DNA of 64,000 bases from Undaria pinnatifida (GCA_012845835.1 JABAKD010000025.1:10235779-10299778), one strand, 5' to 3'. Numbered from the stretch's first letter, positions 51,640 to 61,463 are shown. Notes: a model not told the origin generated them from the sequence alone. A program made the numbers and translations.

Positions 51640-51866
51640 AGGTCAGCGCGGGATCAGATCAGCGTGGGATCAGAGTGCCAATTGGAGGCAGGGTCGGTCA
51701 ACTCGCCCAACGCTTTTCATGAGTCATAATCCGACCCACAGACCGGGTCAGGAGGCCTTTAAACTCTCGAGGGTCGGATCGGGTCGGGTCTCACGGGGCG
51801 GGTCTGATCGGCAGCAGGCGAATATCACGGGTCAGGTCAGGTCAGGTCATGTCGGGTCGGGGACAC
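51640..51866. repeat. GGTCA/GGGTC degenerate microsatellite
   Basis: GGGATCAGATCAGCG and GGTCAGGTCAGGTCAGG units. The Arg/Gly/Ser frames here are artefacts. Confidence 0.75.
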
Positions 51867-51892
51867 CCTGATCCGACTCGATCGGCGAAAAG

Positions 51893-52316
51893 CGAGCTTA
51901 TGCTTGAAAAACCCCGACATTGCCGACCGAGCGGAACTCTCCCGGAAGCCTCTTGCGTGTACGGTAGAAAGATTTGTTGTCGGGCGATCAGGATGATGGT
52001 GCTATTTGGAAGAGCGGGGTCGGTAATCGTTTCGACCCTGCCTGGTAATTTGTTTCAACAGGCTGGGGCTACTGATACAGTAGCTCCTGTTCATTAGTTT
52101 TCTCCGTAGTGATAGAGCTTATCCTTGAAATGCCATGAAATTGTCGACCAACTTCGCGGATTTCTCCGAAAGCGTTGCGTGTCTACTAAGAACGATTGCT
52201 CTTCGGATTGGGATAGGGGAGCAAAATTGGGAGCGGGGTTCGGTAATCGTTTCGACCCTCGCTGGCCAAATATTTGACAGGCGCGTGTCTGCTGATACAG
52301 TAGATCTCCTGTTTGA
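51893..52316 (+). repeat. tandem duplication, two units about 210 bp
   Basis: GAGCTTATGCTTGAAA..TTGCGTGTACGG..GCGGGGTCGGTAATCGTTTC GACCCTGCCTGG..CTGATACAGTAG at 51893-52096 and the same order at 52108-52316. GGTAATCGTTTCGACCC resembles a B box but no tRNA fold exists. Confidence 0.75.
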
Positions 52317-52539
52317 TTTTATTGTTTTATTGTAGTAATAGAGCTGAGACGCCGCGCTCTCGGGCGTAATAGATTCCCGACCCGTCCTACGGCGGGCCAG
52401 TGTGTACCCGACAATCCCTTGCTGAAGGCAAAGCTCTTCCGAAACTGAGGAACCGCCCGATTCGTCTTCGATGCCATTTGTTCTCTTGTTTTTCTTTGAG
52501 GTTTGTGCCTCACTTGGCTTTTGGGATTGATTTTACCAT

Positions 52540-53085
52540 TCAGCGGTGCGTACAATCGTTCGCGTTCAAACGGGTTTCAGGTGTGCTAGAGTGTACACCT
52601 CGATCAAAGCCACTCGGTACGAGGGTACATTCTAGGGTATGGTTTCTATGCTGTGCTTGTTTTCGGTTTCGCTGTTGAGTTAGGGTCCAGCCCCCCAATG
52701 AAGCGGTGTCCCTTTATGAGGCGGTATTCCGATATAAGGCGGTGCCAACCACCTGACGCGCCTGGGGAATCGCGCTCGTAACCTGAATTCGTTTCAAGAG
52801 GGTTGATTGTTCATCGGTGTTGTGCGTACAAATCGTTTGCATAGATACATGTGCTTTAGGTGGGGTGTGGACCTCGACCAAGGTGTTCGGTAGAGAAGGG
52901 TCATATATAGTCTATGGATATATTTTTCTATGCTGTGCTTGCTTTCGGTTTCGCTGTCCTTCATTTAGGGTCCAGTCCCCCAATAAGACGGTCTCCCTGT
53001 AGGAGGCGGTATCCCGATACAAGGCGGTCACAACCACCTGGCGCGCCCCTGGGGAATAGCACTCGTAAACTGGAAGGAATAAGGA
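52540..53085 (+). repeat. tandem duplication, two units about 270 bp, each ending in an E element
   Basis: GCGTACAATCGTT..ACACCTCGATCAAAG..TTCTATGCTGTGCTTGTTTT CGGTTTCGCTGT..TTAGGGTCCAG then E text, at 52540-52800 and again at 52816-53080. The duplication therefore carried an E copy with it. Confidence 0.8.
52684..52775 (+). mobile_element. MITE family E, copy E6 (partial)
   Basis: GGGTCCAGCCCCCCAATGAA, GCGGTGTCCC, GGCGGTATTCCGATATAAGG CGGT. Confidence 0.6.
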
Positions 53086-53110
53086 GGCTTCCCGCAATAA
53101 GGGGGTCATG
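52970..53110 (+). mobile_element. MITE family E, copy E7
   Basis: GGGTCCAGTCCCCCAATAAG ACGGTC, GGCGGTATCCCGATACAAGG and right end GGCTTCCCGCAATAAGGGGG TC. Confidence 0.65.
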
Positions 53111-53112
53111 TT

Positions 53113-53382
53113 GACCAAGGCTACGGTAGGGGGGGTACCCCCATTTTCACTGGTGTGTTTGAGCCACTCGCACGAGTAGCTCTGTACCCTACGGATGAAG
53201 ATGGTTTAGGCACTTGATTTGCCGCAGCTTAGATAACCTTTGCATTGCGGATTGATTTCGTCAATGTAAAACATAAAGAAAACGTAAGATTGCATAGGAA
53301 CTAAGGGGTTACTCGCGCGAGTGACCCCTAGCCATTGAAATAAAAGGCCCAAAAGGGGACCCCCCTACCGTAGGCTGGGTCG
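53113..53382 (+). mobile_element. MITE family C, reference copy C8
   Basis: GACCAAGGCTACGGTAGGGG to CCCCCCTACCGTAGGCTGGG TC are inverted ends. Subterminal ACTCGCACGAGTAGC and TACTCGCGCGAGTGACCCC are palindromic. GTT on both sides may be the target duplication. No ORF. Confidence 0.85.
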
Positions 53383-53390
53383 TTGCTCTC

Positions 53391-53760
53391 GGGGGGGGGG
53401 GGGGGGGCTACTGTATGCATTCATGGTTATGGCACAGTTTGTGGCGTTCGCCGACAAGGTGTGTTATAAAAAAAACGGCCGTTTTTTGAGTGCGGTACAT
53501 CACAGGGGGGGGGTGAGTTTTGGGGTCTCTTTTTGCGGTGGGCCGGGGGTGGCTCGCGCGAGTGACACCCTCCTCTGTTCGTTTGCGGCAGTAAGCTTTC
53601 GCGCTGTGTTGATTTTCGATGCGAATCGGCAGTGGAACGGTAAGCAGCGCTTCGCCCCGAAAAACGCCTGGAGGCGTTTTTGTCAGTCAGGTACAGAGTC
53701 ATTCGTGCGAGTGGTGAAAACCTCCACCCTAGTAGTGAAAAAGGGGGTACAGCAGAGGTT
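53391..53760 (+). mobile_element. MITE family C, copy C9
   Basis: A 17-base G run and CTACTG, GGCTCGCGCGAGTGACACCC, GTCATTCGTGCGAGTGGTGA, GGGGGTACAGCAGAGG. It directly follows C8. Confidence 0.55.
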
Positions 53761-53788
53761 CTTCTACATTGCCGGGGTTTCCCTCTCT

Positions 53789-53990
53789 AGAGTGCCGGCT
53801 GAGTAGTGCAGGTTGCCCTATATAGTGCCGGTTTTGAGTAGTGCCTGGTGCCGGCTTTTGAGTGCGCGTGTGAAATCGCTTGGCACGGATGGAAACAACC
53901 AGTAGTGTGGCAGTTTGCGGAGTAGCGCCAGTTGTCGCTCTAGTGCAGATATTTCCGGCGCTGTGGCACAAACCGGCGCACTATAGAGGC
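53789..53990. mobile_element. MITE family D, copy D3
   Basis: CTCTCTAGAGTGCCGGCTGA, CCTATATAGTGCCGGTTTTG, GTGAAATCGCTTGGCACGG and CCGGCGCACTATAGAGGCAT. Confidence 0.55.
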
Positions 53991-54029
53991 ATCAGTAATA
54001 CCATGGTATGCTATAGTAGCCTCAGTCCC

Positions 54030-55205
54030 TCCTCGCTTGGGAAATGCCAAGAGCTCCTCCCGTAAGGAACCTGAGCTAGAGCTTGTTTTGTCTGCTGCCT
54101 GAGAGCTCTTCGTGTGAGGGGGACCTGAGACCTCCTCATGCGAGGAATACGGAAGCTCCTTGGCAATGAGGATTCTTGAGCGCTCCTCGTGTACGGGATC
54201 TGAGAGCTCCTCGTGTTTGAGGAAGCTCATGCGAGGAGATTTGAAAGCTTCTCAGTTGGCAGATCTAAGAACTCTCATCTGAGCAGCAACCTGAAACGCC
54301 CTCATTTCAGGAATATGACGGCTCTTCATGATAAATATTTAACGAATGCTACGACAGAGGTAGCACTTTTCGTCTGAAATTTTTTTCTGAATGACGGGGC
54401 CTCCCTAACCCAAAATCGCCGGAAATAGCCCATATTGTTTTTTCATGATTCTCGTTGGGTACTTGAGGGCCATGGGATTGTTCATCCGGTAGCAGTTATC
54501 TTTTTCTCCAAATCAATTTTTTGGGGGGGTCTTAAGCTGCCATTTTGAGGATGCCTCAGAACAAAAAAGCGGTGCACCTCTATCGTTGCACGCGTCAGCT
54601 GAGAGCTCCACATGTAAAGAAGTTGAGAGCTCCTTGTGCGTGCGCGCTGTGAGAGCTCACGTGAGCAGTCTTTTAGGATTTCCAACCAGGAATGTGGGAG
54701 CTCCTCGGACCTAGGCGTCTCCAAGAGCGCTCATGTAAAGAACGTGAAGCTTCTCGTTTGAGACATCTGAGAACTCCTCGTGTGTTGTGTGATCTGAGCA
54801 TGGAATGTGAGAGATCGTCATATGCGTGATTTAGAGCTCACGTGGAGAATCTTTAGAGGTCATGTGGGAAACGTGGAATGTGGTAGTCTAAAGCTGAGGG
54901 ATCATCTATGACCTCTCATGGGAGGAACGTGAAACCCCATCAATTGATAAATCAGGGAGCTACTCACTCATGTAAAGAGTTGTAGAGTTTCTCACTTGAG
55001 AGTAATCTGAGAGCTCCTCGTGTGGAGGATCTGGGGGCTCCTCATGATGCGTCATCTGTTCGCTTCTCGTATGAGGAAAACCTGAGAAGCTCCTCATGCG
55101 TGTGATCTGAAAGCTCTTCGTGTGGAATGTGAGAGCTTCTCGTACGAGGAATCAGAGAGATCCTACTCTTAGGAATCTGATAACGCTCTTCATGCAAGGA
55201 CCTGA
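54030..55205 (+). repeat. GAGAGCTCCTCRTGTGAGGAATCT minisatellite, split by a B element
   Basis: About 25 degenerate units of roughly 40 to 50 bp, each with GAGAGCTCCTC and a TGAG/GAGG partner that can pair with it. It is interrupted at 54340-54597 by B14. The unit resembles the GAGCTCC..GAGGAACCTCAG segment of family B, from which it may have grown. Confidence 0.75.
54340..54597 (+). mobile_element. MITE family B, copy B14, inside the minisatellite
   Basis: AACGAATGCTACGACAGAGG to CTATCGTTGCACGCGTC, complete. Confidence 0.9.
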
Positions 55206-55690
55206 GAAACATCATATCCCTCCCCTAGCGCAGTGTGGCCTTCTCTTGTGCAATTGAAAGGCGATAAAAAATGGTGTATCAACCGGGCGGCATGGCGGAC
55301 GAGAACAAAATATTGCAATGCGACGCGGTATGTGTGGTTTGGGGAGTGTTTTAAAAGTGATCCGTGTTTGTTCATGCTGTGAATGACGTCGTGATTCGTC
55401 TGTGTGGGGTGGCCCCGGAAACAAGAGGGGATCAAGTTTGGTGATGTATGTGTAGCTGACAATCGTTCACAGTGCGGGTCATGTCGCGGTAGAGGGGTAC
55501 GTTTGGGTCCCCGAGGTGTCCGTTTGCGCCCCGCGAGGTACGTCTAATTCCCGGAGGGGAAATTTTGGCCCCAACAGTTTTGGACTGGCGAGACTCCATA
55601 ATTGAAAAAGTGCGTGCCGAGGAACAGATACCGGGTGCAACAGGTATATTTATGTGAAGTTGGTTGGATAGCTGCCCCTTGGACCTCGCG
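55206..55690. other. no supported gene
   Basis: Two minus frames (55190-55462, 55432-55764) have no domain. Confidence 0.25.
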
Positions 55691-55694
55691 CAAC

Positions 55695-55711
55695 GGGGGG
55701 GGGGGGGGGGG
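55695..55711. repeat. 17-base G homopolymer
   Basis: Uninterrupted G run. The flanks (55712-55990) hold no recognised family; CGATCGATCGATCG at 55856 is a short palindrome. Confidence 0.9.
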
Positions 55712-55994
55712 TGCGTGATGATGTAGAGAGGTCCATCACGGGAAAAAACGCCAACAAAAATCAATGGCTAAATTAAATCGCTTTCGCTAGACAGAGCACG
55801 TATTTGTACTCGCGAGGCGTTATCGACTTCAAACTGTCGACGTGTACATGCTTAATGATCGATCGATCGCAGGAGGCCGCTCTGCCCACGCGGAAGCGAT
55901 TCTGAAACGGGCTACTCTTTGGTGCTGTGCTGTAGCCACCACACGGTAGGGGGCGCGGCAGAAAAATTATGGCTTTCTATCGTCAGGAGCTCGA

Positions 55995-56150
55995 TATCTC
56001 ACCCGAACTATGACTCTCGAAGGCATTCGTTCGCGCAACCCTTGGACCACGCTTTGATACCCTAGTCCCTGAAACAAATTATACCCGTAAACTTGTCGGA
56101 CAAACCCGTAGTTCCTCGCTCCAGGAGCTCAATCCGTCACAAAAAAGATA
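55995..56150 (-). repeat. Repeat G, copy G8 (reverse)
   Basis: CCGAACTATGACTCTCGAAG, GCATTCGTTCGCGCAACCCT and GGAGCTCAATCC. A D-type end (GCACTATAGAGGGA) follows at 56179. Confidence 0.5.
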
Positions 56151-56338
56151 TGGTTCCCAAAAATTCAACACCTACCGCACTATAGAGGGAAGGTTCCGAA
56201 TGTGACGGGAGCCGAGACAAGGTGCTCTCCACGCAGGGCGTGCGCCCTCAGTGAGTGAGGTCTCTTCTTGGCGTGTGGTCATTTAAAACAAAATAGGTTC
56301 AAGCGAAATCGGTCAGCTATTCAGCAGGCGTGCACATG

Positions 56339-56408
56339 CCGACGCGTGCTACGGTATATGGAGGTACCACTTTTCGGACGAACAAAACCTAAAAATGAGT
56401 CAGAGCCG
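56339..56408 (+). mobile_element. MITE family B, left end B15, cut by A14
   Basis: GACGCGTGCTACGGTATATGG AGGTACCACTTTTCGGACG..AAAAATGA; B text (TGACGGGAG) resumes after A14. TGA is duplicated. Confidence 0.7.
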
Positions 56409-56663
56409 TTCTACGGTAGCCCCCCCAACTTTTCTTTAACGAAATCGCCGGTGTCAAAACCAGCTCCCGGTCGTATCTTTTATCTCCTGAAATACGATGT
56501 CCCTCGACACCCCGAACGTCGTCAATCGTTATAGACCTTTGCACACAAGAACATATATGGATACCTTTTTTTGGCAATAGTGTCCTGCCTTGTGTCGAGC
56601 AGCCATGAAACGTTCGTTGTGAAGAAAATCGCTGGTTTGGGGGGGGGGGGGGCTATCGTACAA
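56409..56663 (-). mobile_element. MITE family A, copy A14 (reverse), nested in B15
   Basis: CGTTCTACGGTAGCCCCCCC, CGATTTTCTTTAACGAAATCG-type inner end, and a G run with GGCTATCGTACAATCAGTCG. Confidence 0.85.
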
Positions 56664-56690
56664 TCAGTCGTGACGGGAGTTGTCAAGACG

Positions 56691-56965
56691 CGTGCGGTAC
56701 GATACAGGTGAACCACGGTTTTTCTAAAGGCTTCCCCTAAATTTAGGAGCTTAAGACGTCCCCCAGAAACGGATTTGGAGAAAAATAAATAAATAAAGAC
56801 TCTGCTATCATACCGGATGAAAAGTCGCATGGTCTAGGTACACAACGAGAATCATGCAAAAACTAAGGGGGGCGTATTTTCCGACGATTTTGGGTTAAGG
56901 AGCCCACCCCGTCATTCGGAAACAATTTCAGACGAAAAGCGGCGCCTCTATGTCGTACCATTCGC
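56691..56965 (-). mobile_element. MITE family B, copy B16 (reverse)
   Basis: GACGCGTGCGGTACGATACA to CGCCTCTATGTCGTACCATT CGC. Confidence 0.85.
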
Positions 56966-57180
56966 CTTCACCCAAGACCGTCAGAAGTGCATTCGTCTCT
57001 CGCGGTGTGGCTATTTTTGATACCGGTTATAACATGAGTTTGTTTGGCAATCTGGTTGCGCTTTCAGAGTACTCAAACCTAGCTGGCTTTTGGGTGAGAA
57101 ATATAGCTCCTCAAGCCTCTACCCTCAGGAGACAAAATCGGTGCGCCCTTACTGTGAGTGGTAGCGTGGGCCTAGATCGT
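56966..57180 (+). mobile_element. B-like divergent element
   Basis: CTGGTTGCGCTTTCAGAGTA CTCAAA, GAAATATAGCTCCTCAAG and GGTGCGCCCTTACTG. Confidence 0.45.
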
Positions 57181-58095
57181 ATCATAACAAAATGTTCGGT
57201 TGTGTGCCAGACCTTTGGCTAGTTTTATATTCACGCCAACTACGCTGGTTCGGCAGTAATCAAGCGTCTGACCCAATCGAAGAGTTAGTCACACAAACAT
57301 CTGCAGATAGAAGCATTTGCCGAAGTTAAATCTTCAGCGTAGAAACGTCCCTTCAAAGAAATACTAGGCATCTCAAATAAAAGCGCAATCCGAAGGCCAG
57401 GTCCCCGGGACGTTCTTCTTTTTCTATTGGCACACACCCTCCCCACCGAGTTATGCAGTCAGTGCTGACCGCATACCTCACTCAGTGGTGATGATGTTTC
57501 TTTAATGCAAACATCATCCGGAGTCCACTGCCGGTTTGGCGTGGACCTCAGATCTGCTCATGGGATTCGATCCCTTTTACCCAGCGCTGCCCCAAACACG
57601 TGAGATTATTGCGCTTGCCTCTGGAAAAAATGCCTGCCCCGACTTTCAGGCATCTAAATCGACCGGCAATTCCCATCAAACAAAGAAGATTAAAACCGGG
57701 ATAGAAGGACGTCGAGGGTGCTTGAACTGAACCCTGAGTTGTGCTTTTATTTAATAGATATATATATAGACCATAGCCACTGAGTGAGCTATGCAGTCCA
57801 CGCTTTGTTCTAGCTCTATGCTTACTTCGAGTCCAGGCTACTCGGGCGAGTCACCCTGTAAAAACTCGCTCCAAAATTACCTTCATAAAAACATACGATG
57901 CACTTGTTTATCTGTCGCAGGGGTTGACAAGCGATCCCATGGCAGCAATGGTGACCATCGCCAAGAAACCGAAAAACACGAATGAATATTAAATAAAGAA
58001 GAGCAAAAGAGCAGCCACTCGTCACCTGAGTGAGCCCGAAAAGGGCCTAGCGCACAATACTGCACTACTACCCGGGAGCTTTGTTCCGTCGGTAG
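57181..58095. other. no supported gene; CACTGAGTGAG words
   Basis: Short frames at 57536-57730 and 57791-57985 have no domain. CTCAGTGGTGATGATG, CACTGAGTGAGCTATGCAGTC and GAGTTATGCAGTC recur at about 57430-57490 and 57778-57800, suggesting a degraded element. Confidence 0.3.
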
Positions 58096-58099
58096 GACG

Positions 58100-58432
58100 A
58101 AGGCTAATGGTAGGGGTAGGTGGGGGAGGGGGGGGTACCTCCGATTTCCACAAACAGGTTTGAGCCAGTCGCACGAGTGACTCTGTACCTCGCCGACAAA
58201 GAGACGTCAAAGGCTCAATTTTGCTTGGCGCAGCGTGTAGCTTGCCAGATGGCATTGCGGGTGGATTCATATCGAAAAACATTCACCGGCACACCACGAA
58301 AGGATAACTTAAGACGACCCAAAAAAAAGAAAAAGGGGGGGGGGGAGGGGGTCACTCTAGCGCGAGTGACCCCGAGCCACTGCCGAGACGAATCCCCCCA
58401 AACGGGAACTCCCTACGGTAGCCTTGGTCGTT
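58100..58432 (+). mobile_element. MITE family C, copy C10
   Basis: GGGGGGGGTACCTCC, AGTCGCACGAGTGACTCTGT, TCTAGCGCGAGTGACCCCGA and GAACTCCCTACGGTAGCCTT GGTC. Confidence 0.7.
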
Positions 58433-58700
58433 CGAGGAATGGTACGAGATCGAGGTATCACGTTTGGCTGAATGATGGGGGGCTCATTAACCCTTCACCG
58501 TCGGAAAGGTTTGGTCTTTTTTTTTTTAACCGTTTTTCGTTGAATACTTAGCTAGGCCATGGGATTTGTTCATCGGGTAGCACTTTCAGTTTTTCCCAAA
58601 TCAGGTCTGGGATGGAGAGGTACATAATGAGCTCCTCTATTAGAGATACGCCACAACCACTGAGACGAGGTCGCGCGGACCACAATCCACGCATGCAGCG
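58433..58700 (+). mobile_element. MITE family B, degenerate copy B17
   Basis: GGAATGGTACGAGATCGAGG TATC, CACCGTCGGAAAGG, TAGGCCATGGGATTTGTTCA TC, GAGACGAGGTCGCG. Confidence 0.6.
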
Positions 58701-58792
58701 ATGGTTTTTTTTGTTTTTCCCTCCGCGTACAGATTAACGCTGGAAAACCTCAAGGGCAGTGAAAACAGAGATATATCGATTTTCTGTGATGC

Positions 58793-59025
58793 TTGATACC
58801 ACTACCCGCCACCGAGAGTGGCCGTGCAGGTCGCAGCGACCTGACTCCGTCAGATGACAAGCGTGTTTTTCTAGTCCGTCCCCACGGCCTTTATCTCGGC
58901 GGACCATCTGCCGTGTGCGTCGCCTTGGGTGGGCTCGCGCCCCCAAAACCGAGTTCTGGCTTGGTTGGGTCCCCGCTGTCCCCGCAAGATTTCGATTTTT
59001 TCGCAAAAACAGGACGCGGATGAGG
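58793..59025 (+). pseudogene. Ty3/gypsy polyprotein relic: RNase H to integrase linker
   Basis: Reads LPATESGRAGRSDLTPSDDK, RVFLVRPHGLYLGGP and ALGGLAPPKPSSGLVGSPLS PQDFDFF. This parallels the linker text after RNase H in the fragment at 62400-62560 (GGGLGGLVPRTES), so both come from one element family. No RT core is left here. A TGA follows at 59022. The next 430 bases (59026-59460) keep long open frames with no recognisable domain and may be the rest of the linker. Confidence 0.6.
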
Positions 59026-59539
59026 GTTGACGGCCTCGCCACTCCTTCTGGATAATTAGTTATATGTGCCCCCTGTCAAGTCACCCCACGAAGGGGCAGC
59101 TGACCTTTTACTCCTTCAACATGGGCCGACAACAATATCGTCGCCTTCGGAATTGCAGTGCTAGTTGCACCCTCACTAACCCGAGCTAGGGGCGCCGGCC
59201 TCGGTCAACTCACTGTGTATTCCGAGCCTTCCCTCTCACTGCCTGGGACGTTTCGGCCACCACCCTCGACAAAGCGGCGCGGGGAGGTATCCCTTCTATC
59301 CCCCTTGTCGGTACAGACCCAGCCGGGTGTACGACGGACCTCGGTCCTCAGACGCCCTCTGTTTTTGCCTTATTCAGCCTCGCGTGTCATCGGGGTCAAC
59401 CGTTCTGTTGTGGCCGCGGCTCCCCCTCGGCTGTTTTTACCATCTCAGACGGCCATGTGTAGCACTGCTGACTGCATGGGGGGAGCGCCGGATCGATACT
59501 GCATAAATATGGCCAATGGGGTGGACGAAACGCCCGAGG

Positions 59540-60112
59540 GCGAAACTATCCGAGGCCGGCGGGGTGTCTGCACGGCTCTGGCGGCGGTAACGTATGCTCG
59601 AAGCGTTGAATCAGTCGTCCACGGCCGTTTGGGGCGTACCAGCGGCGGCGACTTGACGGCCGACGGCTGCGCGTCCGGGTCGAAGGGTATGAGGGATGTA
59701 CTGGTTTGCCAGAACATTGGTTGTGCGGCCCGCCGTGAATCCGCTGCACAAATAGCTTCCAATTCTGTGCGTCGGCTGGACCGATCCGTGCATGGAAGGA
59801 AATAGTAGTTCCCCCGTGGTGTAATCGGAAGAAGGCCGAAGCAGTTGACCCTCACCGCAACATCGGGACCAGACGGTGATAGAAGGGCGACAATGGGCCA
59901 GCCCACCGTCTGCCGAGAGGCACGCGCGCCTGGTGCTCAAGGAAGCGACGAAGATACCGACGTGCGCAAACGATGATGTCGATCCATCAGTAAAGTTCTC
60001 GAGCATAGAAAGTGTGTGAACCACGCCGAGGTGGCAGCACACCTCAGTGACATTTCATGCATAATCTACGGCCGCATGAACGGCGAGGCGTATATTCGCG
60101 TGAGGTCGTCGT
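59540..60112 (-). pseudogene. Ty3/gypsy integrase relic, N-terminal half, inverted
   Basis: On the minus strand from about 60110: RIYASPFMRP, CCHLGVVHTLSMLENFT (the H/C zinc-binding part), then in a second frame GWPIVALLSPSGPDVAVRVN, CFGLLPITPRGNYYFLPCTD and RSSRR, then a frameshift to GFTAGRTTNVLANQYIP. The first catalytic Asp expected before the FGxLP motif is Asn (NCFGLLP, about 59844-59846), so catalysis would be lost even without the frameshifts. It lies opposite in direction to the integrase relic at 60480. A long plus-strand frame over the same bases (59158-59805) is its shadow. Confidence 0.7.
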
Positions 60113-60479
60113 CCAAGAGGCGAGCCTGCAAGCCCGTCGGGCTTGTCGGAAGCTGCTGGGGCGGGGGGGCGTTAATTTCTCCACTTGAAAAAGGGCTTCA
60201 CCTTTGCCCGTTGTAAGCCGCCATTTTTCTGATACAGAGCAAACTGTTGAAAACAGGGGCTGTTTGTGGGACGTAACACGTAATAGGAGTTCGCCCGAGG
60301 TGGACTCGAGGGACTTTCACGAAGGAGACCACGAATTGCGGCGTCACGCACGGTCGGGCGCGCTGTTCCCGCGCCCAGCCAGTGTGCGAGTATCACTCGA
60401 CCCATGCGACGAACTCCATTTCTGTCGACGTGGGTATCTCTGAGGGAGCGGCGGGAGTGCTGGCGCTCGAAGGTACGTC

Positions 60480-61090
60480 GAGCAAGAGCACACTGTCCGG
60501 CCAGCCTCCTACCCGATACCAGCCTTCAATTCTTCTCCAAGCTGGCACTCACCATGTACAAGTTCCTAGGCATGCGGAAATTCGCGTCTGCTTGGAGCTG
60601 ACACTCACCTTGGTGTTTAAGCTTCTAGGCATGCGGAAAAACGCGTCTGCGCCGAGCTGTCACTCACCATGTACAAGCTTCAAGGCATGTGAAAAATTGC
60701 GTCTGCTCCAAGCGCGCACTCACGGTGTACACGCCTCGAGGCACGTCGAAAATTGCGACAGGCACCTACCGCCACCGGGTTGGCCACCATGGAGGTGCAT
60801 GTGAATCGCCTCCTCCGCCTCTCCCTGGCCATCGTCAAGCGTCTCTGCGCTCGCGGCCGCCAAACATGGAGTGCGATCACCTCAAGTTTTACGATCTTGT
60901 AGTTGATCGTCAACGGAGTACGTATGGCCGGGTGCGAAAAGAACACGCGCTCACCGCCGCCCGCGTAGAGAACCGTAATTCGGCGCTCACTAGCAGCGCG
61001 CTCAAACGACTATGTATCTACACCTTGGGTGGTTGGGCATGGATCCACACCTCCGCCCTCGTCCGGGAACACCAGGCCTCGGTACCGTGA
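60480..61090 (+). pseudogene. Ty3/gypsy integrase relic, C-terminal half
   Basis: Plus-strand text SLLPDTSLQFFSKLALTMYK (with the second catalytic Asp of the DDE triad), then the LGMRK segment repeated (next entry), then GHHGGACESPPPPLPGHRQA in a shifted frame where the catalytic Glu would be, then LKFYDLVVDRQRSTYGRVRK EHALTAARVENRN and GGWAWIHTSALVRE. The order matches the integrase core end and C-terminal region of stramenopile Ty3 elements. It leads on, in the same direction, to the NADAR relic 370 bases downstream. Confidence 0.7.
60533..60775 (+). repeat. four-unit tandem repeat inside the integrase relic
   Basis: The codons for LALT.YK.LGMRK.AS (about 57 to 60 bp, CACTCACC.TGTACAAGCTTC..GGCATGCGGAAA) occur four times, starting at about 60538, 60600, 60660 and 60717. 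Units differ from each other by about a fifth of positions. Confidence 0.8.
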
Positions 61091-61463
61091 GTCTGTTGTG
61101 TCTCCTTGCTGGAACGCCAGACCTCGGGAGCACAACGCGAATGTGAACCCACGGTTTCTCGCCTCGGGTCCTCTTCGCTCGCTGGCGGAACAACGCGAGA
61201 ATCCTCTCTAACTGCGCCCGAAAAATGGTCAAAAACCGACCGTGACAACCCGTCGGTAGCCTCGTTGGACATTTCACTCCTCCATGGAACGAGGATGTAA
61301 CAAGTAAGACAGGCTACTACATACAGTAGTAGGCGAAAGCCATGACACAGACAGCTGTTTTTTATCTTTAGAAGCTTACGCAGTAGACACCAACAGCAGC
61401 AGCAGAAGCAGCGGCGGCGGCGCGCGGGCGCTGGTGAGGGTGTTGAGCGCTTCGGCGACAGCT

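Noticed and set aside
52020-52262. tRNA-like B boxes (GGTAATCGTTTCGACCC) in the 52 kb duplication
   Set aside because: No A box at the right distance and no cloverleaf.
59158-59805. 215-codon plus-strand ORF
   Set aside because: Its second half is antisense to integrase text on the minus strand, and its first half has no domain.
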